A DNA stretch of 64,000 nt from Cellulophaga sp. BC115SP. GTDB lineage: Bacteria > Bacteroidota > Bacteroidia > Cytophagales > Spirosomataceae. Made by a program: the position numbers and the translations under genes. Positions 26,106 through 35,939 of the stretch are shown here, in pieces; the stretch's first letter is position 1; each line of letters begins with the position of its first letter. The stretch is taken from contig NZ_JAAALB010000008.1 in the NCBI RefSeq assembly GCF_009905545.1, positions 124,001 to 188,000 on the forward strand. The letters run 5' to 3'. The notes beneath the pieces were generated by a model, which worked only from the letters and a program-made list of their open reading frames with translations, ran no database searches and was not told where the DNA came from.

Positions 26106-28835
26106 TTATTTCAATTTATAAGTAAAGGTGATGTTTGGCGTAAAGCCCAAGTAATTCACATTGGTAACCGACAAATACTTTTCGTTGGTATCGCTGTCGG
26201 TAATGGTTTGGAATTTTTTGTACCAAACATTCTGGCGACCATATAAATTATAAATAGACAAGCCAATACTGCCATGTTTGAAGTTGTAGGTAGCCGCCAC
26301 ATCCATACGGTGTGAGTCTGGCAGACGATTGGCGTTGGTCGTTGATGGGCTCGTGTAGTCTTTTTCGGTACCATCCAACAATTTGATGATATAGCCACCT
26401 GTAATAGAGGTATATGGCATACCAGAGGCATATATCCATGTAAGAGAAAAATCCCAGTGTCCCATTTTGTACATATTTACACTTTTGAATTCATTGCGAA
26501 CGTCGTAGTTAGAAGGAAACGGCGTTGCTGAAAACTGTACAATACTTTTTTCTGACTTGGCTAAGGTGTAGCCTATCCAACCTGTGTAGTCTCCAAATTT
26601 TTTCTGAATCAAAAAGTCAATACCTCTTACTTTTCCTGTACCCGTAAAGAAGGTTTCGCTAGCAGACAAACCTCTGCCTACTGTCGGTACAAAGCGCAGG
26701 GTGTAACGAGTATCGTTGTCGATGTCTTTGTAATAGGCTTCTACGTCAAATACATAATCGTCTATTTCATAACTAGCCCCAATAATATAGTGCTTAGAAG
26801 ATGTCACAGGTAAGTAGCTGTCATTGGCCAACAACCAGAAACTACGGCTACCATTGGTGATATCTTCGCGCTCCACTTGTTTGGCAAACTGATAGTATTG
26901 TCCCAATGCACCTTTAAGCATCAATTTTTTGGTTAAAGAAAAAGTCGCTGAAAGTCGAGGTTCTAAATAGTTCTTTTTGGTTACGTCGTAATAAGTGGTT
27001 CTTAAACTTGGTTTCAACACCAATTTACTATCACCAAATTTGATTTGGTCTTGGAGGTAGGCCGAAATCAAATTTCCTCTATCATTTTTTCCTAAAATTA
27101 CAGTGGTGTCATTTTGACTGTAGGCATAATCTATCTGCAAATGACTAGCTTGCACGCCCATTTCAATTAACTGATGAGATGATAGACGATATTCAAAATC
27201 TGATTTAAAAGAAATATCCTTTAAGTCATTGTTTTCCAAAGAACCAAACTTGACATTTTGAGTTGTGCCGTCGGTACGAGTAATCGTATTCTGGTTGGTG
27301 TTATCTCTGTTGCTGTAATAGTTTGAAAAACTAAAGAGGGTATTGGTATAAAAACGCTCAGTCCATTGGCGTGACCATTTCAAACTTGAACCTGTATTGC
27401 CCCAGTTTGATACATCGGTATTGGCAAAACCACCTCCTCGACCGCCACCAAATGGAAGTGAAAGATTTTGTGAATTATCCAAAAAATCTTCGCCATTATA
27501 AAAACTCAATGTAATGTTATCTCGTTGGGTAGGACGGTAGGTAACCTTTCCGTTGAGGTCATAAAAGTAAGATGATACCGTTTGTCCAGACTGGAATCTA
27601 CGAGCAAATCCGCCTGTAAAGCCTGCATTGTTGCTACTATTAGCAGCTTGTTGAGCTTTGAAGGTATTGAAGATTTTGTTGTAAATCGGTCCAGCCCATG
27701 AGTGGCGAGCTGCTACCACGAAGGTCATTTTTTTTGTAATAGGGCCTTCCGCCAAAATATTGGCACTCAACAAACCGACATCAGCGGTGGCGTTAAACTC
27801 TTTTTGGTTACCGTCTTTACTAGTTATATCAACTACACTGGATACACGACCACCATATTTTGCCTCAAAACCTCCTTTGAACAAACGTACATCTTTGATG
27901 GCATTGGAGTTGAAGGCACTAAAAAAGCCATAAAGGTGGTCGACATAGTACACCGTAAAACCATCGTACAAAACGAGATTTTGGTCTGGCGTACCACCAC
28001 GTACATACAAGCCCGATGATGATTGATTGGCTGCACTAATCCCAGGCATTAGCTGGAAACCTCGAAAAATATCCTTTTCACCGACATTGGGAAGCTTCGC
28101 AATGTTTTTAGGAGTCATCATAAACATTCCAACGGTTTCGTTGACCTTCATGATTTCGGTTTTTTCGCCTGTTACTTTTACTTCGTCTAGTTCCTCGTTG
28201 GCAGGTACAAGATCAATACGAAGGTTGCTAGTTGGTGTTTGGGGGTTCAGGTAATAAGTCAAGGTTCTGTAACCTATATAGCTAATCACCAAGGCACTAG
28301 TATCGGAAGGTATTTTTTGTATTGTAAAAAGCCCATCAACATTGGTCTGCACACCAGTTTTTCTACCTTTTACAGTAACAGTGGTAAAAGCTAGTGATTC
28401 GCCAGTGAGCGCATCTACGATTTTACCAGAAATACTAAAATTTGTTTTTTCTGATTTGCCTTTGTACTGTTGTTCGGTAATGGCTTTGGCAACGGTAACT
28501 TTTTGAGATTTGGGTACGATATGAAGGATACTGTTTTCGTCGACATATATCTTCAAATCTGTATTTTTTAACGCATTAGTAAAGCCAATTTCTGCTTTGA
28601 TTTTCTGAAACCAGTAACTAATGCGGTATTTGCTCAGAAGGGTAGGGTCAGCATCTATTTTTACCCCTGTTTTTTTAGTTAAATCCTGACAAATTTCAGA
28701 AAGAAGAGCATTATTATAGAATTCATCGGCAATGGTAATTCCTGTCGTATTGACCGAAATGGGTGTTTGTTGACCCCACGCTTGAAAAGACCATTGAATG
28801 CAAATCAATGCGAACAGTAATAGTATTTTTCTCAT
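26106..28835 (-). CDS. TonB-dependent receptor with STN and carboxypeptidase-like domains
   Basis: 909 residues with a Sec signal (about 1-21). An STN domain lies at about 30-110 and a carboxypeptidase-regulatory-like domain at about 133-215 (SGKIVDALTGESLAF). The plug is at about 235-345, with GLYVRGGTPDQNLVLYDG and FKGGFEAKYGGRVSSVVDI, followed by a 22-strand barrel ending in YLGFTPNITFTYKLK. It imports a large or scarce nutrient across the outer membrane with TonB energy; the ligand is unknown. The STN domain suggests cell-surface signalling through an anti-sigma factor. The FecR/ECF pair at 31-33 kb is a candidate, but another STN protein lies between them. It is followed by the DUF4249 partner. 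Confidence 0.94.
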   Translation of the reverse strand: MRKILLLFALICIQWSFQAWGQQTPISVNTTGITIADEFYNNALLSEICQDLTKKTGVKIDADPTLLSKYRISYWFQKIKAEIGFTNALKNTDLKIYVDENSILHIVPKSQKVTVAKAITEQQYKGKSEKTNFSISGKIVDALTGESLAFTTVTVKGRKTGVQTNVDGLFTIQKIPSDTSALVISYIGYRTLTYYLNPQTPTSNLRIDLVPANEELDEVKVTGEKTEIMKVNETVGMFMMTPKNIAKLPNVGEKDIFRGFQLMPGISAANQSSSGLYVRGGTPDQNLVLYDGFTVYYVDHLYGFFSAFNSNAIKDVRLFKGGFEAKYGGRVSSVVDITSKDGNQKEFNATADVGLLSANILAEGPITKKMTFVVAARHSWAGPIYNKIFNTFKAQQAANSSNNAGFTGGFARRFQSGQTVSSYFYDLNGKVTYRPTQRDNITLSFYNGEDFLDNSQNLSLPFGGGRGGGFANTDVSNWGNTGSSLKWSRQWTERFYTNTLFSFSNYYSNRDNTNQNTITRTDGTTQNVKFGSLENNDLKDISFKSDFEYRLSSHQLIEMGVQASHLQIDYAYSQNDTTVILGKNDRGNLISAYLQDQIKFGDSKLVLKPSLRTTYYDVTKKNYLEPRLSATFSLTKKLMLKGALGQYYQFAKQVEREDITNGSRSFWLLANDSYLPVTSSKHYIIGASYEIDDYVFDVEAYYKDIDNDTRYTLRFVPTVGRGLSASETFFTGTGKVRGIDFLIQKKFGDYTGWIGYTLAKSEKSIVQFSATPFPSNYDVRNEFKSVNMYKMGHWDFSLTWIYASGMPYTSITGGYIIKLLDGTEKDYTSPSTTNANRLPDSHRMDVAATYNFKHGSIGLSIYNLYGRQNVWYKKFQTITDSDTNEKYLSVTNVNYLGFTPNITFTYKLK

Positions 28836-29173
28836 GCTTGATAGTGTAACGAATAAAATTGGTTAATCTTTTATGATGCAGTTTTTGCATTTTCCCAATA
28901 TCAGGGACTAAAGAAGAACCGTTAAACGTTGCCATTTCAATATAAGAAATCGCTCTATCGCATAGGTTTGTAGATGGAAGTGGGAATTTCGGCGATATTG
29001 TTATTGGAGGCACAAAGTGGCAGAGGGGCAAAGGCACAAAGGGTGTTTTGGGGGTGAGAAATGTTTTGGACAAAAGTAGTTATACTTGTCCAACATAAGT
29101 TGCGTTACCTTCCGCAATTTCCCAAAATGTAGAGAGAGGTCTGATTATTAAGAAAAGTGTATCCCCTAGTTAT

Positions 29174-29245
29174 TAAAAAAAGAGCGCTGTAGGTGAGAAA
29201 GAATATCGGTTAGATTGAATTTTCTCTCTCCTACGGCGCTTTTTG
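29174..29245 (-). terminator. Terminator after the STN/surface-repeat gene
   Basis: A long imperfect stem of about 25 bp closes a 14-base loop and is followed on the minus strand by seven T. It separates the sigma/FecR/surface-repeat unit from the TonB/DUF4249 unit. The remainder of the 449-base gap 28836-29284 holds a short TGCA/TGCA repeat and no reading frame. Confidence 0.75.
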
Positions 29246-29284
29246 GGAGCAAGTAAAAAGGACAACTCCTCACTCAGCACCACA

Positions 29285-31207
29285 TTAGTCTCCATATCGT
29301 TGTTTGATGCGTAATCCCATCTGAAAACCATACCAAAGTGTAAATCTTTCTGTAGAACGAATCGCCTGATAAGTTGGCATATTTTTGAATGGTTTACCAT
29401 TGGCATACGATGAATTGGCGGGGTCAATTACCAGCGCTTTGATAGATGGTCCAAAGGTGAGCGTTGAGTTACGTGCTAGAAATTTTTCGAAGCCTAAATC
29501 AAAGCGCCATAAAACCCCTTGGTTAACCTCTCCGTACTGATTGTACTCAACCATCAGTCCACTCGTAACGTCGGTATTCATCATCCATCTTCCTCCTAGT
29601 TTATAGGCTCGTCCGAAACCATAGCCAATATTTACCAGTTCGTAGGCACGAACAAAATTGGAGCCAAGCGTCAAGATATTATAAAATGCAGGAACACCCG
29701 TTTTGAAAGTGATATTAGCGGACTGTATCTCATCTATAGCTACTTCAAATCGTTTATAGCCGTTACCTTTGCCCACAAAACTCAAAAAGCCGATTGGTGC
29801 GGTGGCCGATGAATCACTAAAGTTCAAAAAGCCAATTTGATGTCCTCCTTTCGAGATTTTATGTGAAAAGTTAAGAAGCCCCACTTGCCATCCTTTTGAT
29901 TCTTTGAGCACAACATTCAAGATTGGCGCCATTTGAAGACCTTTCGACAGCTTGCCTGTTACGTTTAACACACCTGACAATTGCGCTCCTCTGGTTTCTT
30001 TATGTGTAATATTGATAAGACCAGCGGCTTGTAAACCCGTCATATTTTTCCATGTATGGTTCCAGCCCAGCGTCATCGCAACACCTTGGGTTTCGCCCAA
30101 AACTGTATTGAAAACCCCACCCATTTGCACACCTGTTACATTTTTCCCTACAATATTTCCTACACCCGCAAACTGAAAACCGTTGACATTTCGGCGTACA
30201 CCATTCAGACCACCTCCGAATTCCATTTTGCGAACTCCTGCCGAATAGCCCATCACAATATTGACCGAAACTCTGTTTTCGATACTTCCTGAAAGGAGCT
30301 TATTTGTTCCTAGAAATGGCAATAATGATAGTTGAAAAGGACGAGATAGCGTATCTGTTACGTTTTTGTCGTGGATTCTTTGAGTTCGAGCAATCATCAT
30401 TTTGCTAAATCTCGACTTGATTTCATCCCAAAATCGAAATAAACGACTAGAATCTTTTCGATAAATCGGAAAAATATTATCCGTGGTATCCGCTACGCTA
30501 TATTCAGAAAGTAGCAAACCTGTCACTGGCACTCTAGGCACTAAGATGGGAACCTCTTTGGGGATTGCAACCGTGTCGATCAAGTTGGGGAAATAGGGTG
30601 AATTATCATCAAAGGGCAATTCTGGCTGTTTGACCTTAGGTTGAAGTGCCCAATCTTTGGTTTCTGACTGTAAAAGCTTGACAACCAAAGTCTGTGATTC
30701 ATATTCTGGGCCTGATACTGACAATTTAAAAATAGTTTTTGTATGATTGAGCTTTATACGATAATAACCATTCTGATTGGTAACCGTAGACGCCAAACTA
30801 TTGCGTTCGTAAATACTGACATTGGGAAGTTTTTTACCCGATATAGCATCGTACACCACGCCACTAATATATAGAGGGTCGCGCTCGGCCTTGAGCAAAA
30901 TCACATACTGACCTTGCACTTTGTACCGAATCGTTCCTTTAAATAGCAAACCGATGGCTTCACGAATGGTTTTGTTGACAAGAATTAACTCAACAGATTT
31001 GTCTTCATCGATTAATGACGAATTATATGAAAACTTAAAATTTCCCTGAGCAGACAAATAGGACAGAACTTCCTCTACGGAAACGTCCGAAAAACGAGCA
31101 GTGACTACCCGTTCAAGATTCGCAGATTGTGCAAGTGCATTGGAGTGTACCAATAAGCATACAGACAAAGTCCAAAACGCTATTATGCTTCGTACACTAA
31201 AAGACAT
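29285..31207 (-). CDS. STN and carboxypeptidase-like domain protein with surface-repeat region
   Basis: 640 residues with a Sec signal (ending about residue 26). An STN domain (about 30-105, RFSDVSVEEVLSYLSAQG) and a carboxypeptidase-regulatory-like domain (about 112-190, SGVVYDAISGKKLPNVSIY) are followed by a linker. From about 335 to 505 there are at least eight degenerate repeats of about 20 residues with the pattern G-x-Q-x-G-x-x-N (GVQMGGVFNTV, GLQAAGLINIT, GAQLSGVLNVT). The C-terminus looks like barrel strands. The repeats resemble the LA_2272-type surface repeat. It follows FecR by 48 bases and lacks a TonB plug, so it replaces the receptor usually found in this place. Confidence 0.82.
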   Translation of the reverse strand: MSFSVRSIIAFWTLSVCLLVHSNALAQSANLERVVTARFSDVSVEEVLSYLSAQGNFKFSYNSSLIDEDKSVELILVNKTIREAIGLLFKGTIRYKVQGQYVILLKAERDPLYISGVVYDAISGKKLPNVSIYERNSLASTVTNQNGYYRIKLNHTKTIFKLSVSGPEYESQTLVVKLLQSETKDWALQPKVKQPELPFDDNSPYFPNLIDTVAIPKEVPILVPRVPVTGLLLSEYSVADTTDNIFPIYRKDSSRLFRFWDEIKSRFSKMMIARTQRIHDKNVTDTLSRPFQLSLLPFLGTNKLLSGSIENRVSVNIVMGYSAGVRKMEFGGGLNGVRRNVNGFQFAGVGNIVGKNVTGVQMGGVFNTVLGETQGVAMTLGWNHTWKNMTGLQAAGLINITHKETRGAQLSGVLNVTGKLSKGLQMAPILNVVLKESKGWQVGLLNFSHKISKGGHQIGFLNFSDSSATAPIGFLSFVGKGNGYKRFEVAIDEIQSANITFKTGVPAFYNILTLGSNFVRAYELVNIGYGFGRAYKLGGRWMMNTDVTSGLMVEYNQYGEVNQGVLWRFDLGFEKFLARNSTLTFGPSIKALVIDPANSSYANGKPFKNMPTYQAIRSTERFTLWYGFQMGLRIKQRYGD

Positions 31208-31255
31208 AGATACAAGTTGTTTAAAGAGAGTTTATGCGGCTCCAAAATTAGGAAA

Positions 31256-32293
31256 TTATTGGCAACCTTTTCCCTCTAAAACGAAATTTTGACCTTGCTT
31301 TTGTACATTTATGTCAAAAGTTGTAGCAATTACGGCAAGAATATTTTCTAAAGACTCTTTTTCAAAATTTACAGTCAGCTTACAATGGTTCATCGCCTCG
31401 TTGGCTAAGGTTATTTTTACCCCATAAACTTGACTTAAGGTCGTTACAACAGAAGATAAATCGGTATTTTCAAAATTAAAACTTTGAGAAAAATAAGCAG
31501 CTTGATTGGCATCTACATTGGCCGAGCGTACAACATCGTCGCCTTGGACTTCCGCTTGCTCGCCAGGGAGCAATTGTATAACTGAAGCAGATTTTTTGAC
31601 TTGAACTTTACCAGTTTTTACCCAGACTTTTACCTGTTTCGAATAGGCATTTACATTAAAGGATGTTCCTAATACTTTTATGTCTGCTCCTTGTGCATGA
31701 ATAATAAAGGGATGTTGGGCATCATGAGCGACATCAAAAAAGGCTTCCCCTTGCAGAGTAATTTCACGTGTTTGTCCTTCGAAAGTAGAAGGATACGAAA
31801 TTTTCGAACCACGATTCAAGCTCACTTTAGTGCCATCAGGCAAAGTATAATTAAGTACTTTTTCTTGTGCAATTGATTCTTGTAGCGGTGCTGACTCAGG
31901 TGCTGGTTTCCAAAAGAGAAAAAGCAATACTCCCATCAATACAATTACACTTGCTGCGATACCTATCACTCTCTGAAAAGGAATTACTCGTTTTTCGGAG
32001 AGTGGACGAATAATGGTGGAAGACTCGTTGAGATGAACAATTGGCGTATGATCTTCCAATTTGGAAGGACAAGACATTTGCTTTTTGACTTTTTGCCAAG
32101 CAGCATTTATATCACAAGGTTTTTTTTGTTGAAATGCAGCGCTGGCATCCCAAATAATTTTGGAATGTTCAAAGACGGTATTTCCATCAGGAAGCTCATT
32201 CAGATGGTCTTGGATTTCGGAAAAATCCTCCTCTGGGCTTTCTTCTGCCAAATACTTTGCTAAAAGTTCGTCTATGTTTTGATGCTCTGCCAT
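31256..32293 (-). CDS. FecR-family anti-sigma factor
   Basis: 345 residues. A cytoplasmic N-terminal part (about 1-100) binds the sigma factor, a single membrane helix lies at about 108-128, and a periplasmic FecR domain follows (YTLPDGTKVSLNRGSKISYP and EAFFDVAHDAQHPFIIHA). A C-terminal STN-like DUF4974 domain (about 270-340) starts at FENTDLSSVVTTLSQVYG. It holds or activates the ECF sigma encoded just upstream until an outer-membrane STN protein signals ligand binding. Gene order sigma, FecR, STN protein is the normal Bacteroidota arrangement. Confidence 0.94.
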   Translation of the reverse strand: MAEHQNIDELLAKYLAEESPEEDFSEIQDHLNELPDGNTVFEHSKIIWDASAAFQQKKPCDINAAWQKVKKQMSCPSKLEDHTPIVHLNESSTIIRPLSEKRVIPFQRVIGIAASVIVLMGVLLFLFWKPAPESAPLQESIAQEKVLNYTLPDGTKVSLNRGSKISYPSTFEGQTREITLQGEAFFDVAHDAQHPFIIHAQGADIKVLGTSFNVNAYSKQVKVWVKTGKVQVKKSASVIQLLPGEQAEVQGDDVVRSANVDANQAAYFSQSFNFENTDLSSVVTTLSQVYGVKITLANEAMNHCKLTVNFEKESLENILAVIATTFDINVQKQGQNFVLEGKGCQ

Positions 32294-32341
32294 ATTTATT
32301 CAACGCCAAGTGTACGCTTGGCACAAGTAAGAATCTTTTTA

Positions 32342-32929
32342 TCAGTGGTGAAATAACAAAAGTCCAAGCCAAAGAATACTTGGCAAATACTCTGCTAATT
32401 CTTGTCTTAATATCTTGAGCGCTTTTCCGATTTGATTTTCGACCGTCTTTACCGACAGTTGAAGTTCGTTAGCAATTTCTTGGTATTTAAGTTCCTCAAA
32501 ACGACTCATCCGAAAAATCAATCTACATTGTTCTGGAAGTTTTTCGATGGCCTCGGCAATACGCGCTTCTAATTCTGCTTTATATAATTCATCGGTAGCT
32601 GACACGTGGTTATTTTCCATAAAATCTCCCACATGCTGGCGATAAGTATCTTGAATTTTGAGGTGCTTAATACGATTTAAGCAAGTATTATGCACAGCTC
32701 GATATAAATATGATTTCAGCGAAACAGTTATTTCTAAGTCCTGACGCTGGTCCCATACTTTCAGAAACATCCCTTGTACAATCTCCTCGGCATCGTCCAT
32801 ATCTTTGAGAAGGCCAAAGGCATAATTACACAAGGCTTGATAGTATTTTCGGAAGACTACTTCAAAAACACGTTCATTTCCTTGTCGAATTGCTTCGAGT
32901 ATGTCGGTATCAGTAAGTTGCAAGGCCAA
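32342..32929 (-). CDS. ECF RNA polymerase sigma factor, FecI-like
   Basis: 195 residues. Region 2 (FEVVFRKYYQALCNYAFGLL, then DAEEIVQGMFLKVWDQR) and region 4 (IEKLPEQCRLIFRMSRFEELKYQEIANELQLSVKTVENQIGKAL) are complete, as in the Bacteroides-expansion ECF group. It directs transcription of genes under control of the FecR partner, which begins 49 bases downstream. The last residues (LPSILWLGLLLFHH) are hydrophobic, which is common in this group. The 355-base region upstream (32930-33284) carries no recognised feature apart from AT-rich DNA. Confidence 0.94.
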   Translation of the reverse strand: MALQLTDTDILEAIRQGNERVFEVVFRKYYQALCNYAFGLLKDMDDAEEIVQGMFLKVWDQRQDLEITVSLKSYLYRAVHNTCLNRIKHLKIQDTYRQHVGDFMENNHVSATDELYKAELEARIAEAIEKLPEQCRLIFRMSRFEELKYQEIANELQLSVKTVENQIGKALKILRQELAEYLPSILWLGLLLFHH

Positions 32930-33284
32930 GAGCTTGTGATGGATTTAAGTTTAAAGAAAATCAATTTGATTAAAAAAAGCAATTTTAATCAAGACATCAC
33001 AAAGTTACACAGCTTCACTTTTTAATCTTAAGCAATTAGTTTTAAACGGCATCTATTAGTTATAAAAGGTATAGGGTATTTTAATAAATCTCCTGAGCTT
33101 ATAAATAACGTATAAAAATAATATTTTCATTAACTCTCCTTAATTACTTCTATGACAACCATTTAGTATATATCCCCTATCTTTTTTCAATTTTTTAAAA
33201 AATAAGCTTTTGATTCATCCTTGTCGTACTGCAAGTATTTTAGATACAACATACATCACAATTTTTTGCTACGATTTGTATCTA

Positions 33285-33950
33285 CTATTTCGGTATTTCT
33301 CTACCTTTTACTATCAAATATTGGGCAACGATATAAGTTAACATAACGCAAAAGCCGCTATAAGCAAAATCTGAACCGAATTTGGTAATAGCAATCAAAC
33401 TATCAGATACCATAAACAACACCGCCCCAACAGCAACTTTTAGCGCATTTGGCATCTCTCCTATGCGATTAATAGCTGCTAAAACCATAATACTTATGAC
33501 GATTGAATATACCAATACTGGAATCTGCATAGTGCCCAAATATGGCCAAACAGGCAACATAATCATCAGGTGATAGCCCACTAATAGTAACATAATCCAC
33601 AAATGACAGAAAACAAAACCCTTTCGAGGTGTGGCACAATCTTGCCAGAAAATCCTGATATATAGTATCTGCATCATCAAAAAAGCCAATAAGCCTGGCA
33701 CAAAAGCATTGGGCAACATCAGAAGTACATCGCCCAGCCACGCAAAGGCAAGGGCAATTCGGAATGTAGAGAAAAATGGCTTTCTATCCTGTTGATTTTG
33801 ATAATCATATAATATCAACAAGGGTAAAAGTAGAGGTTTGGTAAAATACCGAATGGGAAAGTTTTCAGATGGAAAAATTAAGAAGAACAATTCAAGAGCA
33901 GATATGATACCAAAGAGTATCAGTATCCTTTGGGCATTAAGGTTTTTCAT
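33285..33950 (-). CDS. YhhN/TMEM86-family membrane protein (lysoplasmalogenase-like)
   Basis: 221 residues from the ATG at 33950, with eight hydrophobic segments. Family features are TKPLLLPLL near the start, AFAWLGDVLLML in the middle (Asp in helix 3) and AVLFMVSDSLIAI in helix 7 (Ser-Asp). Vertebrate TMEM86 and some bacterial relatives hydrolyse the vinyl-ether bond of lysoplasmalogens; whether this one does is not known. Inner-membrane protein. It is separated from the upstream sigma/anti-sigma pair by a strong terminator. Confidence 0.82.
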   Translation of the reverse strand: MKNLNAQRILILFGIISALELFFLIFPSENFPIRYFTKPLLLPLLILYDYQNQQDRKPFFSTFRIALAFAWLGDVLLMLPNAFVPGLLAFLMMQILYIRIFWQDCATPRKGFVFCHLWIMLLLVGYHLMIMLPVWPYLGTMQIPVLVYSIVISIMVLAAINRIGEMPNALKVAVGAVLFMVSDSLIAITKFGSDFAYSGFCVMLTYIVAQYLIVKGREIPK

Positions 33951-34002
33951 AGTCAAATATAGGAATCAAGTATTTTGTGAAGTTGCGATTTATTCGCTAT
34001 TC

Positions 34003-34040
34003 AAACAAAAACCTCGCAAGAATTTTCCTGCGAGGTTTTT
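34003..34040 (-). terminator. Terminator after the second sigma/anti-sigma pair
   Basis: A perfect 12-bp stem (34007-34018 with 34029-34040) with a 10-base loop; the T-run on the minus strand is part of the stem and continues beyond it. It ends the 35537-34068 transcription unit. Confidence 0.85.
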
Positions 34041-34067
34041 ACACTCAATTTATTTTCAACTTTAAAC

Positions 34068-34886
34068 CTATACATTTCCAAGTACAAAAATCTCGCCTTT
34101 CGGTCCTGCCTCAGTGGTGCTACCACCTTTGGCTTCTAGCGAAATCGCAAATGCCTGAGCATTGCCCAACGACTTCATTTTTTCAAAAGTCTCTGGATTA
34201 TCTAACAAACCTGCATCTACAGGTTTTCCATCCACAATTGCCCAAAGCTGATATTGTTTTCCTTCAGGAGCAACAGGCAATTTTACCGAAGACAAATACA
34301 CTTCTTGCGTAGCAGAGTTCCAATAAACAATCGCTTGGGCATCTGGCGCAGGTTTTTGCCCACCCAATTGCACTCGTTTCGTTTCGGGATTCAACAAGGT
34401 ATTGATGTTTTCTTGGTAACTAGCCTTGAGAGCACGTTCGTTGCTTGCCAAAATTTGTGTTTGCGACTCTAAGGCTACCACTTTATCCTCTGATTTTTGC
34501 CAGTTGCTATACAAAAACCAGTTGGCTGCTATACTCAATGCAAGTAGTACCCATGAAGCTGCGTACTTGAATGAGAAAGAAGCACCTTTACTTTCAGGAG
34601 TAAAGTTTACTACTTTGGTCTCTGGAGCAACTGCCTGTATATTTGCCTTTTCGGCTTCCTCCAACTCCAGTAGTGCATTCATCACTCTTGATTTCAGCTC
34701 GGGAGGAGGCGTTTTTGCAAATTTTAAGGCATATTCTTCAATACTATCTCGGATAGTGTCTATTTCTAGCTGAATGATTGGATAGGCTTGGGCTAGGCTC
34801 TCTACCTCTGCTGTTTCATCGGCAGTGGTATTTCCGAGCACATAGCTTTCCAAAACACCTGATGCTATATATTCTTGAATATTCAT
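34068..34886 (-). CDS. RskA-type anti-sigma factor
   Basis: 272 residues from the ATG at 34886 (MNIQEYIASGVLESYVLG). The N-terminal helical part (LGNTTADETAEVESLAQAYP) resembles the anti-sigma domain without a zinc-binding HxxxCxxC. One membrane helix lies at about 112-130 and the periplasmic C-terminal RskA-type domain spans about 170-272 (YLSSVKLPVAPEGKQYQLWAI). It should sequester the ECF sigma encoded 69 bases upstream and release it after cleavage or stress. The pair forms a second regulatory switch, independent of the FecR system. Confidence 0.9.
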   Translation of the reverse strand: MNIQEYIASGVLESYVLGNTTADETAEVESLAQAYPIIQLEIDTIRDSIEEYALKFAKTPPPELKSRVMNALLELEEAEKANIQAVAPETKVVNFTPESKGASFSFKYAASWVLLALSIAANWFLYSNWQKSEDKVVALESQTQILASNERALKASYQENINTLLNPETKRVQLGGQKPAPDAQAIVYWNSATQEVYLSSVKLPVAPEGKQYQLWAIVDGKPVDAGLLDNPETFEKMKSLGNAQAFAISLEAKGGSTTEAGPKGEIFVLGNV

Positions 34887-34955
34887 TTTTAAAAAAATTT
34901 TATAGTGGGAAAGATCCAACTTTTAATACTAACTGGAATGGCTATTTGATTTCCT

Positions 34956-35537
34956 CTAAATAAGCCATGTCAGAAGCATCAATGAAAAACTGACAAAGTA
35001 CTCTCTCAAATGATTGATAGCTGACTTAACACGCGTTTTCACTGTTCCTAATGGAATTCCGTACTCTTTTGAAACCTCTTCTTGTGTATAGCCTTTGAAA
35101 TACAACAAATCAATTACTAGACGATGCTCTGGTTTTAATTTTTCGACAACTTTACCTAAGCCAATGGCATCTACATCAAACTGACTAGAGCCTTGACTGT
35201 CGATCAAATTTATAGTTGAATCTAAGTCTTGGTTTCGCTGAGAGTTTTGATACTCTTGAGAGCGAATCCTATCAATGGCAGTATTGCGCGCTACATTCAG
35301 AATCCAAGTAAATAGTGTACCCTTCGACTGATTGTAACCATCGATATTTTTCCAAATTTTCACAAAGGAATCCTGCATAACATCTGCAGCTACTTCTTCG
35401 GAGTGTACAATTTTGTGTATGACTCCAAACAAAGCAGTAGAATAATTATCATACAGAATCGAAAAACCACGCTGGTCTTTATTTCGCAATAAAGCCACCA
35501 ATGAGTCTTCAGATATGACTGTTTTTCGCTTTGACAT
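34956..35537 (-). CDS. ECF sigma factor, SigK-like
   Basis: 193 residues. Region 2 is LYDNYSTALFGVIHKIV with AADVMQDSFVKIWKNI, and region 4 is LKPEHRLVIDLLYFKGYTQEEVSKEYGIPLGTVKTRVKSA in two parts. The SigK-type spacing fits its neighbour, an RskA-like anti-sigma factor. The region-4 recognition helix G-I-P-L-G-T-V-K-T-R is intact. No target promoter can be assigned. About 130 bases upstream of its start, on the same strand, is a terminator that closes a separate non-coding-looking unit. Confidence 0.93.
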   Translation of the reverse strand: MSKRKTVISEDSLVALLRNKDQRGFSILYDNYSTALFGVIHKIVHSEEVAADVMQDSFVKIWKNIDGYNQSKGTLFTWILNVARNTAIDRIRSQEYQNSQRNQDLDSTINLIDSQGSSQFDVDAIGLGKVVEKLKPEHRLVIDLLYFKGYTQEEVSKEYGIPLGTVKTRVKSAINHLREYFVSFSLMLLTWLI

Positions 35538-35666
35538 AGGGGTGTGTTTAATGGTCTCTAAATTAATAATGGGACGTAAATATTTAGTGAGGCTGTCAAT
35601 GAATTAGTCTAATAGAGTATGATAGGGTAAAAACAAAGATAGAAAAATGTTTTGAATTAACTATCT

Positions 35667-35701
35667 AAAAACAAAGGACTTTCAGATTTGAAAGCCCTTT
35701 G
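35667..35701 (-). terminator. Terminator of an unassigned minus-strand unit
   Basis: A 13-bp stem (35672-35684 with 35689-35701, one mismatch) with a 4-base loop and five T on the minus strand. No protein gene ends just upstream of it, so it must serve a transcript coming from 35.7-36.1 kb. Confidence 0.65.
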
Positions 35702-35732
35702 CACATTACCCATTATTAAACCACACCTATTT

Positions 35733-35810
35733 ATTTGGTGAGATGGAATCTTACAATTTTTTCAAAATGTAGTATTCTGATCGTCATTGGATTATTCCAT
35801 CTCTCCAAAT
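35733..35810. repeat. Inverted repeat in the 35.5-36.3 kb gap
   Basis: 17-base arms (35733-35749 and 35794-35810) with a single mismatch around a 44-base loop. Part of the non-coding minus-strand unit; could be a stem of its RNA. Confidence 0.5.
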
Positions 35811-35939
35811 CTCACAAATATTTGTGGACACTGGCAAGCAGGCCTATATATTTTACAATTACTTAGAATCAAGGTTGTTCGAAAAATTATACTATTGCAA
35901 ATGTTCAATTTGATTGCTCAACTACTCAAATGAAGTTTC

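Noticed and set aside
28836-29284. A TACTTTTG element on the minus strand at 29071-29078 as promoter for the TonB receptor
   Set aside because: No -33 partner at a workable distance and more than 230 bases from the start; not strong enough to list.
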